A DNA stretch of 64,000 nt. Source: Spongiactinospora rosea. GTDB taxonomy: Bacteria > Actinomycetota > Actinomycetes > Streptosporangiales > Streptosporangiaceae. The stretch covers positions 1-64,000 of the forward strand of contig NZ_QMEY01000027.1 of NCBI RefSeq assembly GCF_003315795.1, in the 5' to 3' direction. This document shows positions 22,254 to 30,831 of the stretch, one piece after another. Numbering within the stretch: position 1 is the first letter of the stretch; every line of letters starts with the position of its first letter. Made by a program: the position numbers and the translations under genes. The notes below the pieces were generated by a model, which was not told the DNA's origin, did not search any database, and saw only the letters and a program-made list of their open reading frames with translations.

Positions 22254-24923
22254 GTGTCGTCCTTTTTGTACCGGCTCGGTGGTAAGGCCGCCCGCGCCCG
22301 TTCGTTCGTGCTCGGAGCCTGGGTGCTCGTGCTCGCCCTGGCCGGTGGCGCGATGGGCCTGTTGCAACAGGGCACCGACGACGCCTTCACGATCCCCGGC
22401 TCGGAGTCCCAGGACGCCCTGGACCATCTGAGCCACGTCTTCCCCGAGGTCAGCGGCACGTCCGCGCGCCTGGTGATCGTGCTGCCCGAAGGCGGCCGCG
22501 CCGACACCCCCACCGTCAGGCGCGCGGTGGACAAAGCCGTCCGCGACCTCGAACGGGTCGATCAGGTCGCCGTGGTGACCGGCCCGTTCGACGAGAACGT
22601 CAAGAACGCCGTCTCCCCGGACGGCAGGGCGGCCATGATCGCGCTGCCGCTCGACGTCCCGCAGGCCGAGACCGAGCCCGAGACCCTGGAGCGCCTTGAG
22701 GAGATCGGCGCCGAGCTGGCGAAGGACGCGGGCGCGAAGGTGTACGCCGGCGGCGACGCCTTCTCCAATCCCGTCCCCGGCCTCACCCCGACCGAGGGAC
22801 TCGGCCTGGTCATCGCCTTCCTGACGCTCTTCCTCGTCTTCCGCTCGCTGGTGGCGGCGGTGATGCCGCTGGCCACGGCGGTGTTCGGGGTCGGGGTCGC
22901 GGTGGCGTTGATCTTCATGGCCACGGTGTTCGCGCCGATCTCCTCCACCGCGCCGATGCTCGCGGTGATGCTCGGGCTGGCCGTGGGCATCGACTACGCG
23001 CTGTTCATCCTGTCCCGCCACCGCGACCAGCTCCGCGAGGGCCTGGAGGTCACCGAGTCGATCGCCCGCGCCACCGCCACCGCCGGGTCGGCCGTGGTCT
23101 TCGCCGGGCTCACGGTGGTGATCGCGCTGCTCGGGCTGGCCGTGGCGAACATCCCGTTCCTCACCACGATGGGGGTGGCGGCGGCGTTCTCGGTGTGCGT
23201 CGCGGTGGCCGTGGCCGTCACCGCCACGCCCGCGCTGCTGGCCCTCACCGGCGAGCGGCTGCGTCCCAGGCCCGGCCGCCGCCGTCCGGGCCGCAAGGCG
23301 CGGGTGCCGCTGAGCCGCCGCTGGGTACGCCTGGCGACCAGGCGCCCCCTCATCACCATCGCCGTCATCGTGGCCGCGCTCGGCCTCTCCGCGATCCCCG
23401 CCGCCGACCTGCGCCTCGCGCTGCCCAACAGCGGCACCGAGGAGGAGGGCACCCCGGCCCGCGACACCTTCGACATCATCGCCGAGCACTTCGGCCCCGG
23501 CTACAACGCGCCGCTGATCGTCTCGGTGGACGTGCTGAACAGCACCGACCCGGTCGGCGTCACCAAGGACATCGCCGCCGAGATCGAGCGGCTGGACGGC
23601 GTGGCCGCCGTTCCCGTCGCCACCCCCAACCGCAAGGGCGACACCTCCATCATCCAGGTCGTACCGGACTCCGCGGGCGACTCGCCGGAGACCGAGGCGC
23701 TGGTGCAGCGGCTGCGGGAGCAGGCCCCGCACTTCCAGCGGGACTACGGCGTGACCACCGCCGTGACCGGCTTCACCGCCATCGGCATCGACGTGTCGGA
23801 CCGGCTCGCGGGGGCGCTGGTGCCGTTCGGGCTGGTGGTCGTGGGGCTGTCGCTGGTGCTGCTGGCCATGGTGTTCCGCTCGATCGCAGTGCCGGTCAAG
23901 GCGGCGCTCGGCTACCTGCTGTCGGTGGGGGCGGCGTTCGGGGCCACGTCGTTCGTGTTCCAGCAGGGGCACCTGGCGGGGGCGTTTGGCGTGGGGCACA
24001 CCGGGAGCGTGATCAGCTTCCTGCCGATCATCCTGATGGGCGTGCTGTTCGGGCTGGCCATGGACTACGAGGTGTTCCTGCTGTCGCGGATGCGGGAGGA
24101 CTACGTCCACCACCGCGACCCGCACCGGGCGATCGAGTCGGGGTTCGTGTCGGCGGCGACGGTGGTGGTGGCCGCGGCGGTCATCATGTTCGCGGTGTTC
24201 GCGGCTTTCGTGCCGGAGGGCAGCGCGACCATCAAGCCGATCGCGTTCAGCCTGGCGGTGGGCGTGTTCGTGGACGCCTTCGTGGTGCGCATGACGCTCG
24301 TGCCCGCCGTACTGGCGCTGCTCGGGCACCGCGCGTGGTGGCTGCCCGGATGGCTGGAACGCAGGCTGCCCGTCTTCGACGCCGAGGGGGAGGGGCTGAC
24401 GCACGAACTGCGGCTGGCCGCCTGGCCGGGCACCCCCGAGGTGGTCAGCGCCGAGGGGCTGACCGTTCGCGACGACCGCGGCGTGCCCGTGTTCTCCGGC
24501 GTCGCGGTCCACCTGCCCGCCGGGCAGGCGCTGCTGGTCCACGGGCCCGGGGCCGCCGCCCTGCTGCACACGCTCGCCGGGCGGGTGACCAAGGTCGAAG
24601 GCGACCTCAAGGTCGGCGGCCACCTTGTTCCCCAGTACGCCAGGGCCGCCCGCCGGGTGGCCGCGCTGATCCCGTGCCGCACCTCCCGCGACCCCGCCGC
24701 CGAGGCCGCGACGGCGCTGGCGGACGGCGCGCGGCTGCTCGTGCTCGAAGACCTCGACGCCGTCGTACGCCCGGAGCGGCGCGCCGCGCTCGAAGCCCTG
24801 CTCGCCGGGCTCGGCCCGGCCGCCGCCGTCGCCTCCTGCCACGATCCGGCCCTCCTCCGGGACCTGCTGCCCCCGGACACCACCGACCTGTCCCTCGACC
24901 GCACCTCCGCCGGAGTCCGCTGA
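22254..24923 (+). CDS. MMPL/RND-family exporter with a degenerate ABC ATPase-like C-terminal domain
   Basis: 889 residues. Residues 1-710 form a complete MMPL exporter: two repeats, each with a first helix, an extracytoplasmic domain and five clustered helices. The proton-relay segments GLAVGIDYALFILSRHRDQ (repeat 1) and GLAMDYEVFLLSRMREDY (repeat 2) are intact. The last 170 residues look like a ruined ABC ATPase: a Walker A-like GPGAAALLHTLAG without Lys, a Walker B-like RLLVLEDLDAV and an H-loop-like ASCHDP. ATP hydrolysis is thus unlikely, and a docking role for the next gene's product is possible. Leaderless GTG start. The downstream stop overlaps the YhgE-like start (TGATG). Confidence 0.88.
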   Translation: MSSFLYRLGGKAARARSFVLGAWVLVLALAGGAMGLLQQGTDDAFTIPGSESQDALDHLSHVFPEVSGTSARLVIVLPEGGRADTPTVRRAVDKAVRDLERVDQVAVVTGPFDENVKNAVSPDGRAAMIALPLDVPQAETEPETLERLEEIGAELAKDAGAKVYAGGDAFSNPVPGLTPTEGLGLVIAFLTLFLVFRSLVAAVMPLATAVFGVGVAVALIFMATVFAPISSTAPMLAVMLGLAVGIDYALFILSRHRDQLREGLEVTESIARATATAGSAVVFAGLTVVIALLGLAVANIPFLTTMGVAAAFSVCVAVAVAVTATPALLALTGERLRPRPGRRRPGRKARVPLSRRWVRLATRRPLITIAVIVAALGLSAIPAADLRLALPNSGTEEEGTPARDTFDIIAEHFGPGYNAPLIVSVDVLNSTDPVGVTKDIAAEIERLDGVAAVPVATPNRKGDTSIIQVVPDSAGDSPETEALVQRLREQAPHFQRDYGVTTAVTGFTAIGIDVSDRLAGALVPFGLVVVGLSLVLLAMVFRSIAVPVKAALGYLLSVGAAFGATSFVFQQGHLAGAFGVGHTGSVISFLPIILMGVLFGLAMDYEVFLLSRMREDYVHHRDPHRAIESGFVSAATVVVAAAVIMFAVFAAFVPEGSATIKPIAFSLAVGVFVDAFVVRMTLVPAVLALLGHRAWWLPGWLERRLPVFDAEGEGLTHELRLAAWPGTPEVVSAEGLTVRDDRGVPVFSGVAVHLPAGQALLVHGPGAAALLHTLAGRVTKVEGDLKVGGHLVPQYARAARRVAALIPCRTSRDPAAEAATALADGARLLVLEDLDAVVRPERRAALEALLAGLGPAAAVASCHDPALLRDLLPPDTTDLSLDRTSAGVR

Positions 24924-27154
24924 TGCCCGCCTCGCTGCTCCGCGCCCTGCAGGGCGCGTTCCCCGGTACGTCCAGGCCGCGGACGTGGCTGGGCCTGGTA
25001 CTCGTGCCCGTCCTCGTCGCCGGGCTGCTCACCTGGGCGTTCTGGTCCCCGCTGACCAACCACGGCGTCGCCGCGGCGGCCGTGGTCAACCTGGACGAAC
25101 CGGTCAAGGTCGGCGAACAACTCGTCCCGCTGGGCCGCCAGCTCGCCGACAACCTGGTCAACGGCGACGACAAGCGGTACCAGTGGACCCTCACCGACGA
25201 GGAGGACGCCCGCGAGGGGCTGCGGGACGGGAAGTACGCGGCGGTCGTCACCGTGCCGCGCGCCTTCTCCGCCCGCGCCACCTCCTACGCGACCGCAGAA
25301 CCGATGGACGCCACGCAGGCCACCCTCCAGGTCGAGACCTCGCCCAGCGCGGGCCTCGCCGACCCCCGCGCGGGCCGGGACGTGGCCGACGCCGCCGTCA
25401 AGGCGCTCAACACGCAGGTCGTCCGGACCTACCTGGACAACGTGTACGTCGGCTTCGCCACCCTGCACGAGCAGATGGGCGAGGCCGCCGACGGCGCGGA
25501 CCGGCTCGCGGACGGTACCGGCGACCTCGCCACCGGCACCCGCAAGCTGGCCACCGGGGCCCGCGGCCTCGCCGGCGGCCTGGGTGACCTGACCACCGGC
25601 AGCGCCCAGCTCGCCCAGGGCACCGGCCAGGCCGCCACCGGCAGCGCGCGACTCGCCACCGCCGCCGGGCAGCTCTCCACCGGGGCCAGGCAGCTCGCCA
25701 ACGGCACCGGACGGCTGGCCGACGGAGCCACCAAGCTCGCGGGCGGCCTCGGCAAGGCCGCCCGCGACACCCGCAAGCTGCCCGCCGCCACCCGCAAGCT
25801 CGCCGACGGCGCTCGGCAGGTCGCCAACGGCAACCGCCGGCTCTCCGACACCGCGGGCCCCATCGCCGACCGGATCATCGACGCCATCGACGACCTGCCC
25901 TCCGCCGACTCCGTCAGCGCCGAACTCAACCGCCTCGCCGAACAGTGCAGGCGGAGCGACGAGACCGAAGGCGACGACTTCTGCGCCGGGCTCTCCCAGG
26001 CGGCCGACCGGCTGTCCGCCATCGCGGGCGACATCGACGGCATGAAGGCGCGCGCCAGGAGCGGCGCGGCCGAGATCAAGCAGTCCCTCGGGAAGCTGGC
26101 CGGTGGCGCGGAGCAGGTCGCGGACGGCACCGCGCAGCTCGCCACCCAGTCCAAGGCCCTCGTCGGCGGCATCGCCACGGCGGCGACCGGCGCCAAGCGG
26201 CTCGGCGACGGCATCAAGGAGGCCGGTACCGGAGCCCGCAAGCTCTCCACCGGCGCTTCCGCGCTCTCCCAGGGGGCCACGACGCTGGCGTCCGGCGCGT
26301 CCCGCCTGGACGCCGGGGCGCGGCGGCTCGCCACCGGCGCGGCGCAGGCGGCGCAGGGCGCCAAGGGCCTGGCCACCGGCGCGACCCGGCTGTACGGCGG
26401 CGCGAGCCAGGCCGAGGACGGCGCGACCGCGCTCGCCAAGGGCCTCACCGACGGCCTGGACCAGGTCCCCGACTACGACGAGACCGAACGCCGGCACCTC
26501 TCCGAGGTCGCCGCCACGCCGGTCGCGGCCCCCGCCGCCGCCGGCGACGAGCTGGGCGGGCCGGTCGCGGCGGCGTTCTTCCTGGTGTTCGCGCTGTGGG
26601 CGGGGGCGCTGGCGACGTACCTGGTGATCCGGGCGGTACCGCCGTTCGCGCTGACCTCGCGGCTGTCCACCTGGCGACTGGCTGGGCAGGCCGTCCTCCC
26701 GGGGGCGACGGTGGCCCTGGTCACCGGCGCGCTGCTGGCGCTGGGCCTGGCCCCCTTCCTGGACCTCGGGCCCGGCGCGGCGCTGGCGCTCCTCGGCGTC
26801 ACCCTGCCGGCCGCGCTCAGCTTCACGCTGCTCGGCCAGGGTCTGGTGGCGCTGCTCGGACGTACCGGCCACCTGATCGCGCTGGCCGTGCTCGTGCTCA
26901 CCCTCGCCACCGGCACCCTGTCGTCGATCCCCGCCCCGCTCGCCGCCCTGCAAACCCTGCTGCCCACCCACGGCGCGGTGACGGCGCTGCGCGCGGTCGT
27001 CACCGGCGCGGACACCGGCCTCGCCGCCGGGCTGGCGCACCTGGTGCTGTGGCTGCTGGTGGGCCTGGCCGCGACGATCTTCGCCACCGAACGCCGCCGC
27101 ACCCTCAGCCCCCGCCGCCTGCGGCTGGACTCCCGCGACCTGGAGCCGATCTAA
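24923..27154 (+). CDS. YhgE/Pip-family (ABC-2-like) membrane protein with heptad repeats
   Basis: 743 residues. One helix near residues 20-40 is followed by a long extracytoplasmic region, then five to six helices at the C-terminus (from AAAFFLVFALWAGALATYLV onward). The external part carries two blocks of about a dozen seven-residue units of the type LATGARG/LADGTGD (residues about 193-280 and 390-515), which form long rod-like helices in YhgE/Pip proteins (relatives of phage-infection protein and of ESX/type VII assembly factors). ATG 24923 shares a base with the MMPL stop. The pair likely forms one export complex. The DNA under the repeats is correspondingly repetitive. Confidence 0.85.
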   Translation: MPASLLRALQGAFPGTSRPRTWLGLVLVPVLVAGLLTWAFWSPLTNHGVAAAAVVNLDEPVKVGEQLVPLGRQLADNLVNGDDKRYQWTLTDEEDAREGLRDGKYAAVVTVPRAFSARATSYATAEPMDATQATLQVETSPSAGLADPRAGRDVADAAVKALNTQVVRTYLDNVYVGFATLHEQMGEAADGADRLADGTGDLATGTRKLATGARGLAGGLGDLTTGSAQLAQGTGQAATGSARLATAAGQLSTGARQLANGTGRLADGATKLAGGLGKAARDTRKLPAATRKLADGARQVANGNRRLSDTAGPIADRIIDAIDDLPSADSVSAELNRLAEQCRRSDETEGDDFCAGLSQAADRLSAIAGDIDGMKARARSGAAEIKQSLGKLAGGAEQVADGTAQLATQSKALVGGIATAATGAKRLGDGIKEAGTGARKLSTGASALSQGATTLASGASRLDAGARRLATGAAQAAQGAKGLATGATRLYGGASQAEDGATALAKGLTDGLDQVPDYDETERRHLSEVAATPVAAPAAAGDELGGPVAAAFFLVFALWAGALATYLVIRAVPPFALTSRLSTWRLAGQAVLPGATVALVTGALLALGLAPFLDLGPGAALALLGVTLPAALSFTLLGQGLVALLGRTGHLIALAVLVLTLATGTLSSIPAPLAALQTLLPTHGAVTALRAVVTGADTGLAAGLAHLVLWLLVGLAATIFATERRRTLSPRRLRLDSRDLEPI

Positions 27155-28104
27155 AGATCGAGGACGAGCCGTTCGGTCAGACTGCGGGAGACGCAGACGA
27201 ACATGCAGGTGTTCGCCGCCCGCTCGGCGTCGCTGAGGAGGGTGTCCCGGTGGTCCGGTACGCCCGCGAGGACGTCGGTCTCGCAGGTGCCGCAGATGCC
27301 CTCCCGGCAGCTCGACGGCACGGTCACGCCCGCCGCCTCCAGCGCCTCGATGATGGCCTGGCCCGGCTCGACGCGTACGCTCCGGCCCTGCCGGTGCAGC
27401 ACGACGTCGAAACCCGTCGCCTCGCCGGGGTCGGTGGCGGTCGCCTGGAAACGTTCCACGTGGAACGAAGCCTCCGGCCAGTGCCGCGCCTCGCGCTGTG
27501 CGGCGGCCAGCAGTGGCTCCGGGCCGCAGCAGTAGATCGCCGCGCCGGGCCGGGGGCGGCTGAGGAATCCGGGCAGGTCCAGCAGGCCGGTCTCGTCCTG
27601 CGGCGCGATGGTGACCTGGGGGCCGTACCGGCTCAGCTCCGGCAGGAACGCCATGCCGGCCCGGCGGCGGCCCCCGTACAGCAGCCGCCAGTCCGCGCCG
27701 CTCGCGGCCACGGCGGCGATCATCGGCAGGATCGGCGTGATGCCGATGCCGCCCGCGATGAAGTGGTAGGTGGTGGCCGGTACCAGGGCGAACCGGTTGC
27801 GCGGGCCGCCGGTCCGCACCCGGTCGCCCACCGACAGGGACCGGTGGATGGACTCCGAGCCGCCGCGTCCGGCGGGCTGCCGCAGCACCGCGACGCGCCA
27901 CCGGGACCGCTCGCCGGGGTCGCCGCACAGCGAGTACTGCCGCAGGTGCCCGCCGGGGGTGCGCAGGTCGATGTGCGCGCCCGGCGTCCAGACGGGCAGG
28001 TCCCGGCCCGCCGGGTCGGACAGTTCGACGGCCATGACGTCGTCGGCGATGGGGGCCGCGGCGGAGACCACAAGGGTCCTGATCGGCAGGGCGGGGGGCG
28101 GCAT
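27151..28104 (-). CDS. Class IA oxygenase reductase (FMN/NAD plus 2Fe-2S ferredoxin), VanB/PDR type
   Basis: 317 residues in the order flavin domain, NAD domain, ferredoxin, as in phthalate dioxygenase reductase. The flavin site is RQYSLCGDP (about residue 54), the NAD-binding strand GGIGITPILPMI (about 118), and the plant-type [2Fe-2S] ligands are in SSCREGICGTCETDV and, further on, NTCMFVCVS. It passes electrons from NADH to an oxygenase; here the likely partner is the P450 at 30832-32007, because both promoters carry the same 21-bp motif. It overlaps the end of the YhgE-like gene by four bases, tail to tail. Confidence 0.88.
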   Translation of the reverse strand: MPPPALPIRTLVVSAAAPIADDVMAVELSDPAGRDLPVWTPGAHIDLRTPGGHLRQYSLCGDPGERSRWRVAVLRQPAGRGGSESIHRSLSVGDRVRTGGPRNRFALVPATTYHFIAGGIGITPILPMIAAVAASGADWRLLYGGRRRAGMAFLPELSRYGPQVTIAPQDETGLLDLPGFLSRPRPGAAIYCCGPEPLLAAAQREARHWPEASFHVERFQATATDPGEATGFDVVLHRQGRSVRVEPGQAIIEALEAAGVTVPSSCREGICGTCETDVLAGVPDHRDTLLSDAERAANTCMFVCVSRSLTERLVLDL

Positions 28105-28150
28105 CTGCGCTCCTCTCGGCTGGGGGACCAGCCCAGTGTGCGGAGCGGTG

Positions 28151-28182
28151 AATCACCCGGTCATCGCCTGAAACGGGTGGTT
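28151..28182. promoter_or_regulatory. Shared operator-like motif upstream of the reductase gene
   Basis: CATCGCCTGAAACGGG continued by TGGTT (28162-28182) recurs at 32071-32091 before the P450 with two differences in 21. At this copy it also forms an inverted repeat with AATCACCCG (28151-28159, 8 of 9 bases complementary to 28174-28182). It lies 58-78 bases before the reductase ATG and touches the stop codon of the LuxR gene. It may bind the MalT-like LuxR or the MerR-XRE-cupin regulator. Confidence 0.55.
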
Positions 28183-30812
28183 CAGAGCAGTCCTGCCGAC
28201 TGCGCGGTCCTGACCGCCGTCCGCCGGTTGGGTGCGCCGAGTTTGCGGTAGATGCTCTTGAGGTGTGCCTTGACGGTGTTCACCGAGATGTACAGCTCGG
28301 CGGCGATCTCCGGGACGGTCAGCACGCCGGGCAGCAGGCGCAGCACCTCCACCTCCCGGGCCGACAGCTCCGGCCTCGGGCCTGGCCGGGCGGCGACCGG
28401 TTCGGTGCCGAGCCGGGTGGCCGCGCGTACCGTTTCCAGGTATTCGTCCAGATCCGCGTCAGGCTCCTGGTGGGCCGCCAGCAGAGCCGCGACCGGCACC
28501 CGGATGAAGGGCTGCACGAAACGTTCCCGGCGGCCCAGCCGTACCGCCTGCCCGAGCAGGGTGTCCGCCGTCGCCGACCGGCCCAGCCGGGCGTTGGCCA
28601 GCGCGGCCAGCAGGTACGCCTGAATGCGCTCCTCCAGGAAGCCGTCCGCCGCGCCGCTCAGCGCGGGCCGCAGGGTGTCCAGCGCGCCGAGCGGGTCGGC
28701 CTGGGCGAGCCGTACTTCGGCCTTGGCCAGCAGCAACGGCAGCGGCCACGGGTCGTCGGCAGCCACCGTCTCGGCCAGTAGGCGGGCCGCCGCGTCCGGC
28801 CGCCCGCCGGCGCAGCGCAGCCGGACCAGCTCCGAGTCGATCAGGGTGGCGAAGGTGGCCGGGCTGCGGGCCCCGGCCGGGACGTCCCTGGCCTCGTGCA
28901 GCGCGGCCAGCGCGCCGCCGACGTCGCCCCGGGCGGCCTGGACCAGCGCCTGGTCGCAGCGGATCGTGGCCTGCTCGGCCGCGCCGCCACGGCGGGCGGC
29001 GTCCTCGGCGCGGTCCAGGTACCGGTCGGCGGCGTCGAGATCGCCCCACAGGTAGTGGCTCCAGCCCAGGACGTGCCAGGCCATCGCCGCCTCCGCGGTG
29101 TGCGTCCAGCCGCGGCGCTCGGCCAGATCCAGGCCGCTGCGGGCGATGTTCGCCGCCTCGGACGGGCGGTCCTGCCCGCCGGCCACCGCCGCGAGCTGAC
29201 TCAGGCAGCCCAGCATGATGTACTGCCGCCCGCTGCCCCGGGCCAGCGCCAGCGCCTCTTCCAGCCGCCGCCGGGCGGCGGGGCGGTTCTCCGCCCACAG
29301 TTCGGCCGCGCCCAGGTGCAGGAAAACCAGGGCCTGTAGCTCGACCGGCGGGTCCGGCGCGGCGAGCAGCGCGGCGGCGGCGTCCCGGGCGGCCCGTACG
29401 TCCCCGGCCAGCCGGGCCCGGTGCAATCGGACCAGCTCCAGCGGCACCGAGGGCTCTGATACCTCGGCGGGCAGGCAGCGTACGGCGTTGGCCAGGTCGC
29501 CGGTGGCCAGGTGGAGCAGCGCGCGTACGGCCCGCCGGTCGGTACCGGACCGCCCGTCGTCGTCAGGGAAGCGGGCCACCATCCCGGCCAGCGTCGAATG
29601 ATCACCGCCCAGGTAGAGCGGCAGCCAGAGCCGGTCGAACCAGTGCGCGGCCCGGTCCCGGTCACCCGCTTCGGCGGCGTGCCAGAACGCGTCCCGGTGG
29701 TGTCCGTGCCTGCCCAGCCAGTCACCGGCGGCCCGGTGCAGCCGCCGCGCCTCGCCCGGGTCGGAGCGTTCCAGCCGCCCCCGGAGGAACCCGGCGAAGA
29801 TCGGATGCAACCGGAACCACGCCCGGTCCGGGGTCACCGCGGTGATGAACAGGTTGCGCCGGTGCAGGTCGGCGAGCAGCCGCCCGGCGTCGTCCTCGCC
29901 GGTCAGATGGGCGGCCAGGCCGGCGTTGACCGTCCGGCACACCGAGATCCGCCGCAGCAGGTCCTGTACCTCGGCGGGCTGCCGCAGCAGCACCTCCGAC
30001 AGCAGGTAGTCGGCGACGAAAGGCGCGTCGGGCCCGAACCGGGCCACCTGCTCGCCGGGGTCCGGGGCCGCCCGCGCGGACAGCGCGGCCATCCGGAGCC
30101 CGGCCGCCCAGCCCTCCGCGTGCTCGTTCAGCGTGGAGATCCGGTCCGCGTCCAGGTCCAGCCCGGCCCCGGCGAGCAGTTCGCCCGCCTCCCCGGTGGT
30201 GAACGCCAGCGCCGCCGCGCCGATCTCCCGGAACCGCCCGGTGCCCCGTACCCCGGCCAGCGCCGCCTCCGGCACGAAACGCCCGGCCAGCACCACCCGG
30301 AGCTGCGCCGGAGCATGCCGCAGGAGGAACCCGAGCTGGTCCAGTACGTCGGGCGCGCGCAGTTCGTGAACGTCGTCCAGTACCAGCACCACCGGAACGG
30401 GCAGCGTGCTCAGCGCGTTGACCAGCAGCGCGACGAACACCCGGCCGTCGGCCCCGCGCCCGCCCGGCGCGGACAGGGAGAACAGCGGCGGGCAGGTGTC
30501 CTCGTCCACCGCCGCCCGCAGCGCGGCGAGCAGGTAGTTCCAGAACGGCGCGGCGTCGTTCTCCTCCGGCCCGACCGACAGCCACCCGATCGGGCGGTCC
30601 GCCGCCCGGCGTTCCAGCCAGGAACCGAGCAGTACCGTCTTGCCCCAGCCCGCGGGCGCGACGACGGTGCACACCGGGCCGCCGACGGCGTCGTCCAGCT
30701 CGTGGAACAGCCGTGGCCGGGCGACCACCGGGCTCGGGCTCAGCGGTGGACCGATCTTGCTCAGCATCAGGAGCCGGGTGTCCGGCGACATGCCCGCGAT
30801 GGTAGCTTCCAC
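28182..30812 (-). CDS. MalT/LAL-type LuxR-family regulator
   Basis: 876 residues. The N-terminal AAA-like NTPase has Walker A APAGWGKTVLLGSW (about residue 53) and Walker B VPVVLVLDDVHEL (about 140). The middle is a TPR-type helical repeat region rich in Leu/Ala, and the C-terminal 65 residues are a LuxR HTH (LSAREVEVLRLLPG...VPEIAAELYISVNTVKAHLKSI). Such proteins are ATP-dependent activators that bind a small inducer through the repeat region. The gene begins 19 bases after the P450 stop, so the two are co-transcribed. GTG 30812 is used here; an in-frame ATG at 30791 (MSPDTRLLM) aligns equally well and neither has a strong ribosome site. Confidence 0.88.
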   Translation of the reverse strand: MEATIAGMSPDTRLLMLSKIGPPLSPSPVVARPRLFHELDDAVGGPVCTVVAPAGWGKTVLLGSWLERRAADRPIGWLSVGPEENDAAPFWNYLLAALRAAVDEDTCPPLFSLSAPGGRGADGRVFVALLVNALSTLPVPVVLVLDDVHELRAPDVLDQLGFLLRHAPAQLRVVLAGRFVPEAALAGVRGTGRFREIGAAALAFTTGEAGELLAGAGLDLDADRISTLNEHAEGWAAGLRMAALSARAAPDPGEQVARFGPDAPFVADYLLSEVLLRQPAEVQDLLRRISVCRTVNAGLAAHLTGEDDAGRLLADLHRRNLFITAVTPDRAWFRLHPIFAGFLRGRLERSDPGEARRLHRAAGDWLGRHGHHRDAFWHAAEAGDRDRAAHWFDRLWLPLYLGGDHSTLAGMVARFPDDDGRSGTDRRAVRALLHLATGDLANAVRCLPAEVSEPSVPLELVRLHRARLAGDVRAARDAAAALLAAPDPPVELQALVFLHLGAAELWAENRPAARRRLEEALALARGSGRQYIMLGCLSQLAAVAGGQDRPSEAANIARSGLDLAERRGWTHTAEAAMAWHVLGWSHYLWGDLDAADRYLDRAEDAARRGGAAEQATIRCDQALVQAARGDVGGALAALHEARDVPAGARSPATFATLIDSELVRLRCAGGRPDAAARLLAETVAADDPWPLPLLLAKAEVRLAQADPLGALDTLRPALSGAADGFLEERIQAYLLAALANARLGRSATADTLLGQAVRLGRRERFVQPFIRVPVAALLAAHQEPDADLDEYLETVRAATRLGTEPVAARPGPRPELSAREVEVLRLLPGVLTVPEIAAELYISVNTVKAHLKSIYRKLGAPNRRTAVRTAQSAGLL

Positions 30813-30831
30813 CGGAGGTTTCCGCAGGTCC

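Noticed and set aside
25506..25760. Tandem DNA repeats inside the YhgE-like gene as a repeat array
   Set aside because: The periodicity is 21 bases and codes for seven-residue helix repeats in frame; it is a protein feature, not a separate DNA element or CRISPR.
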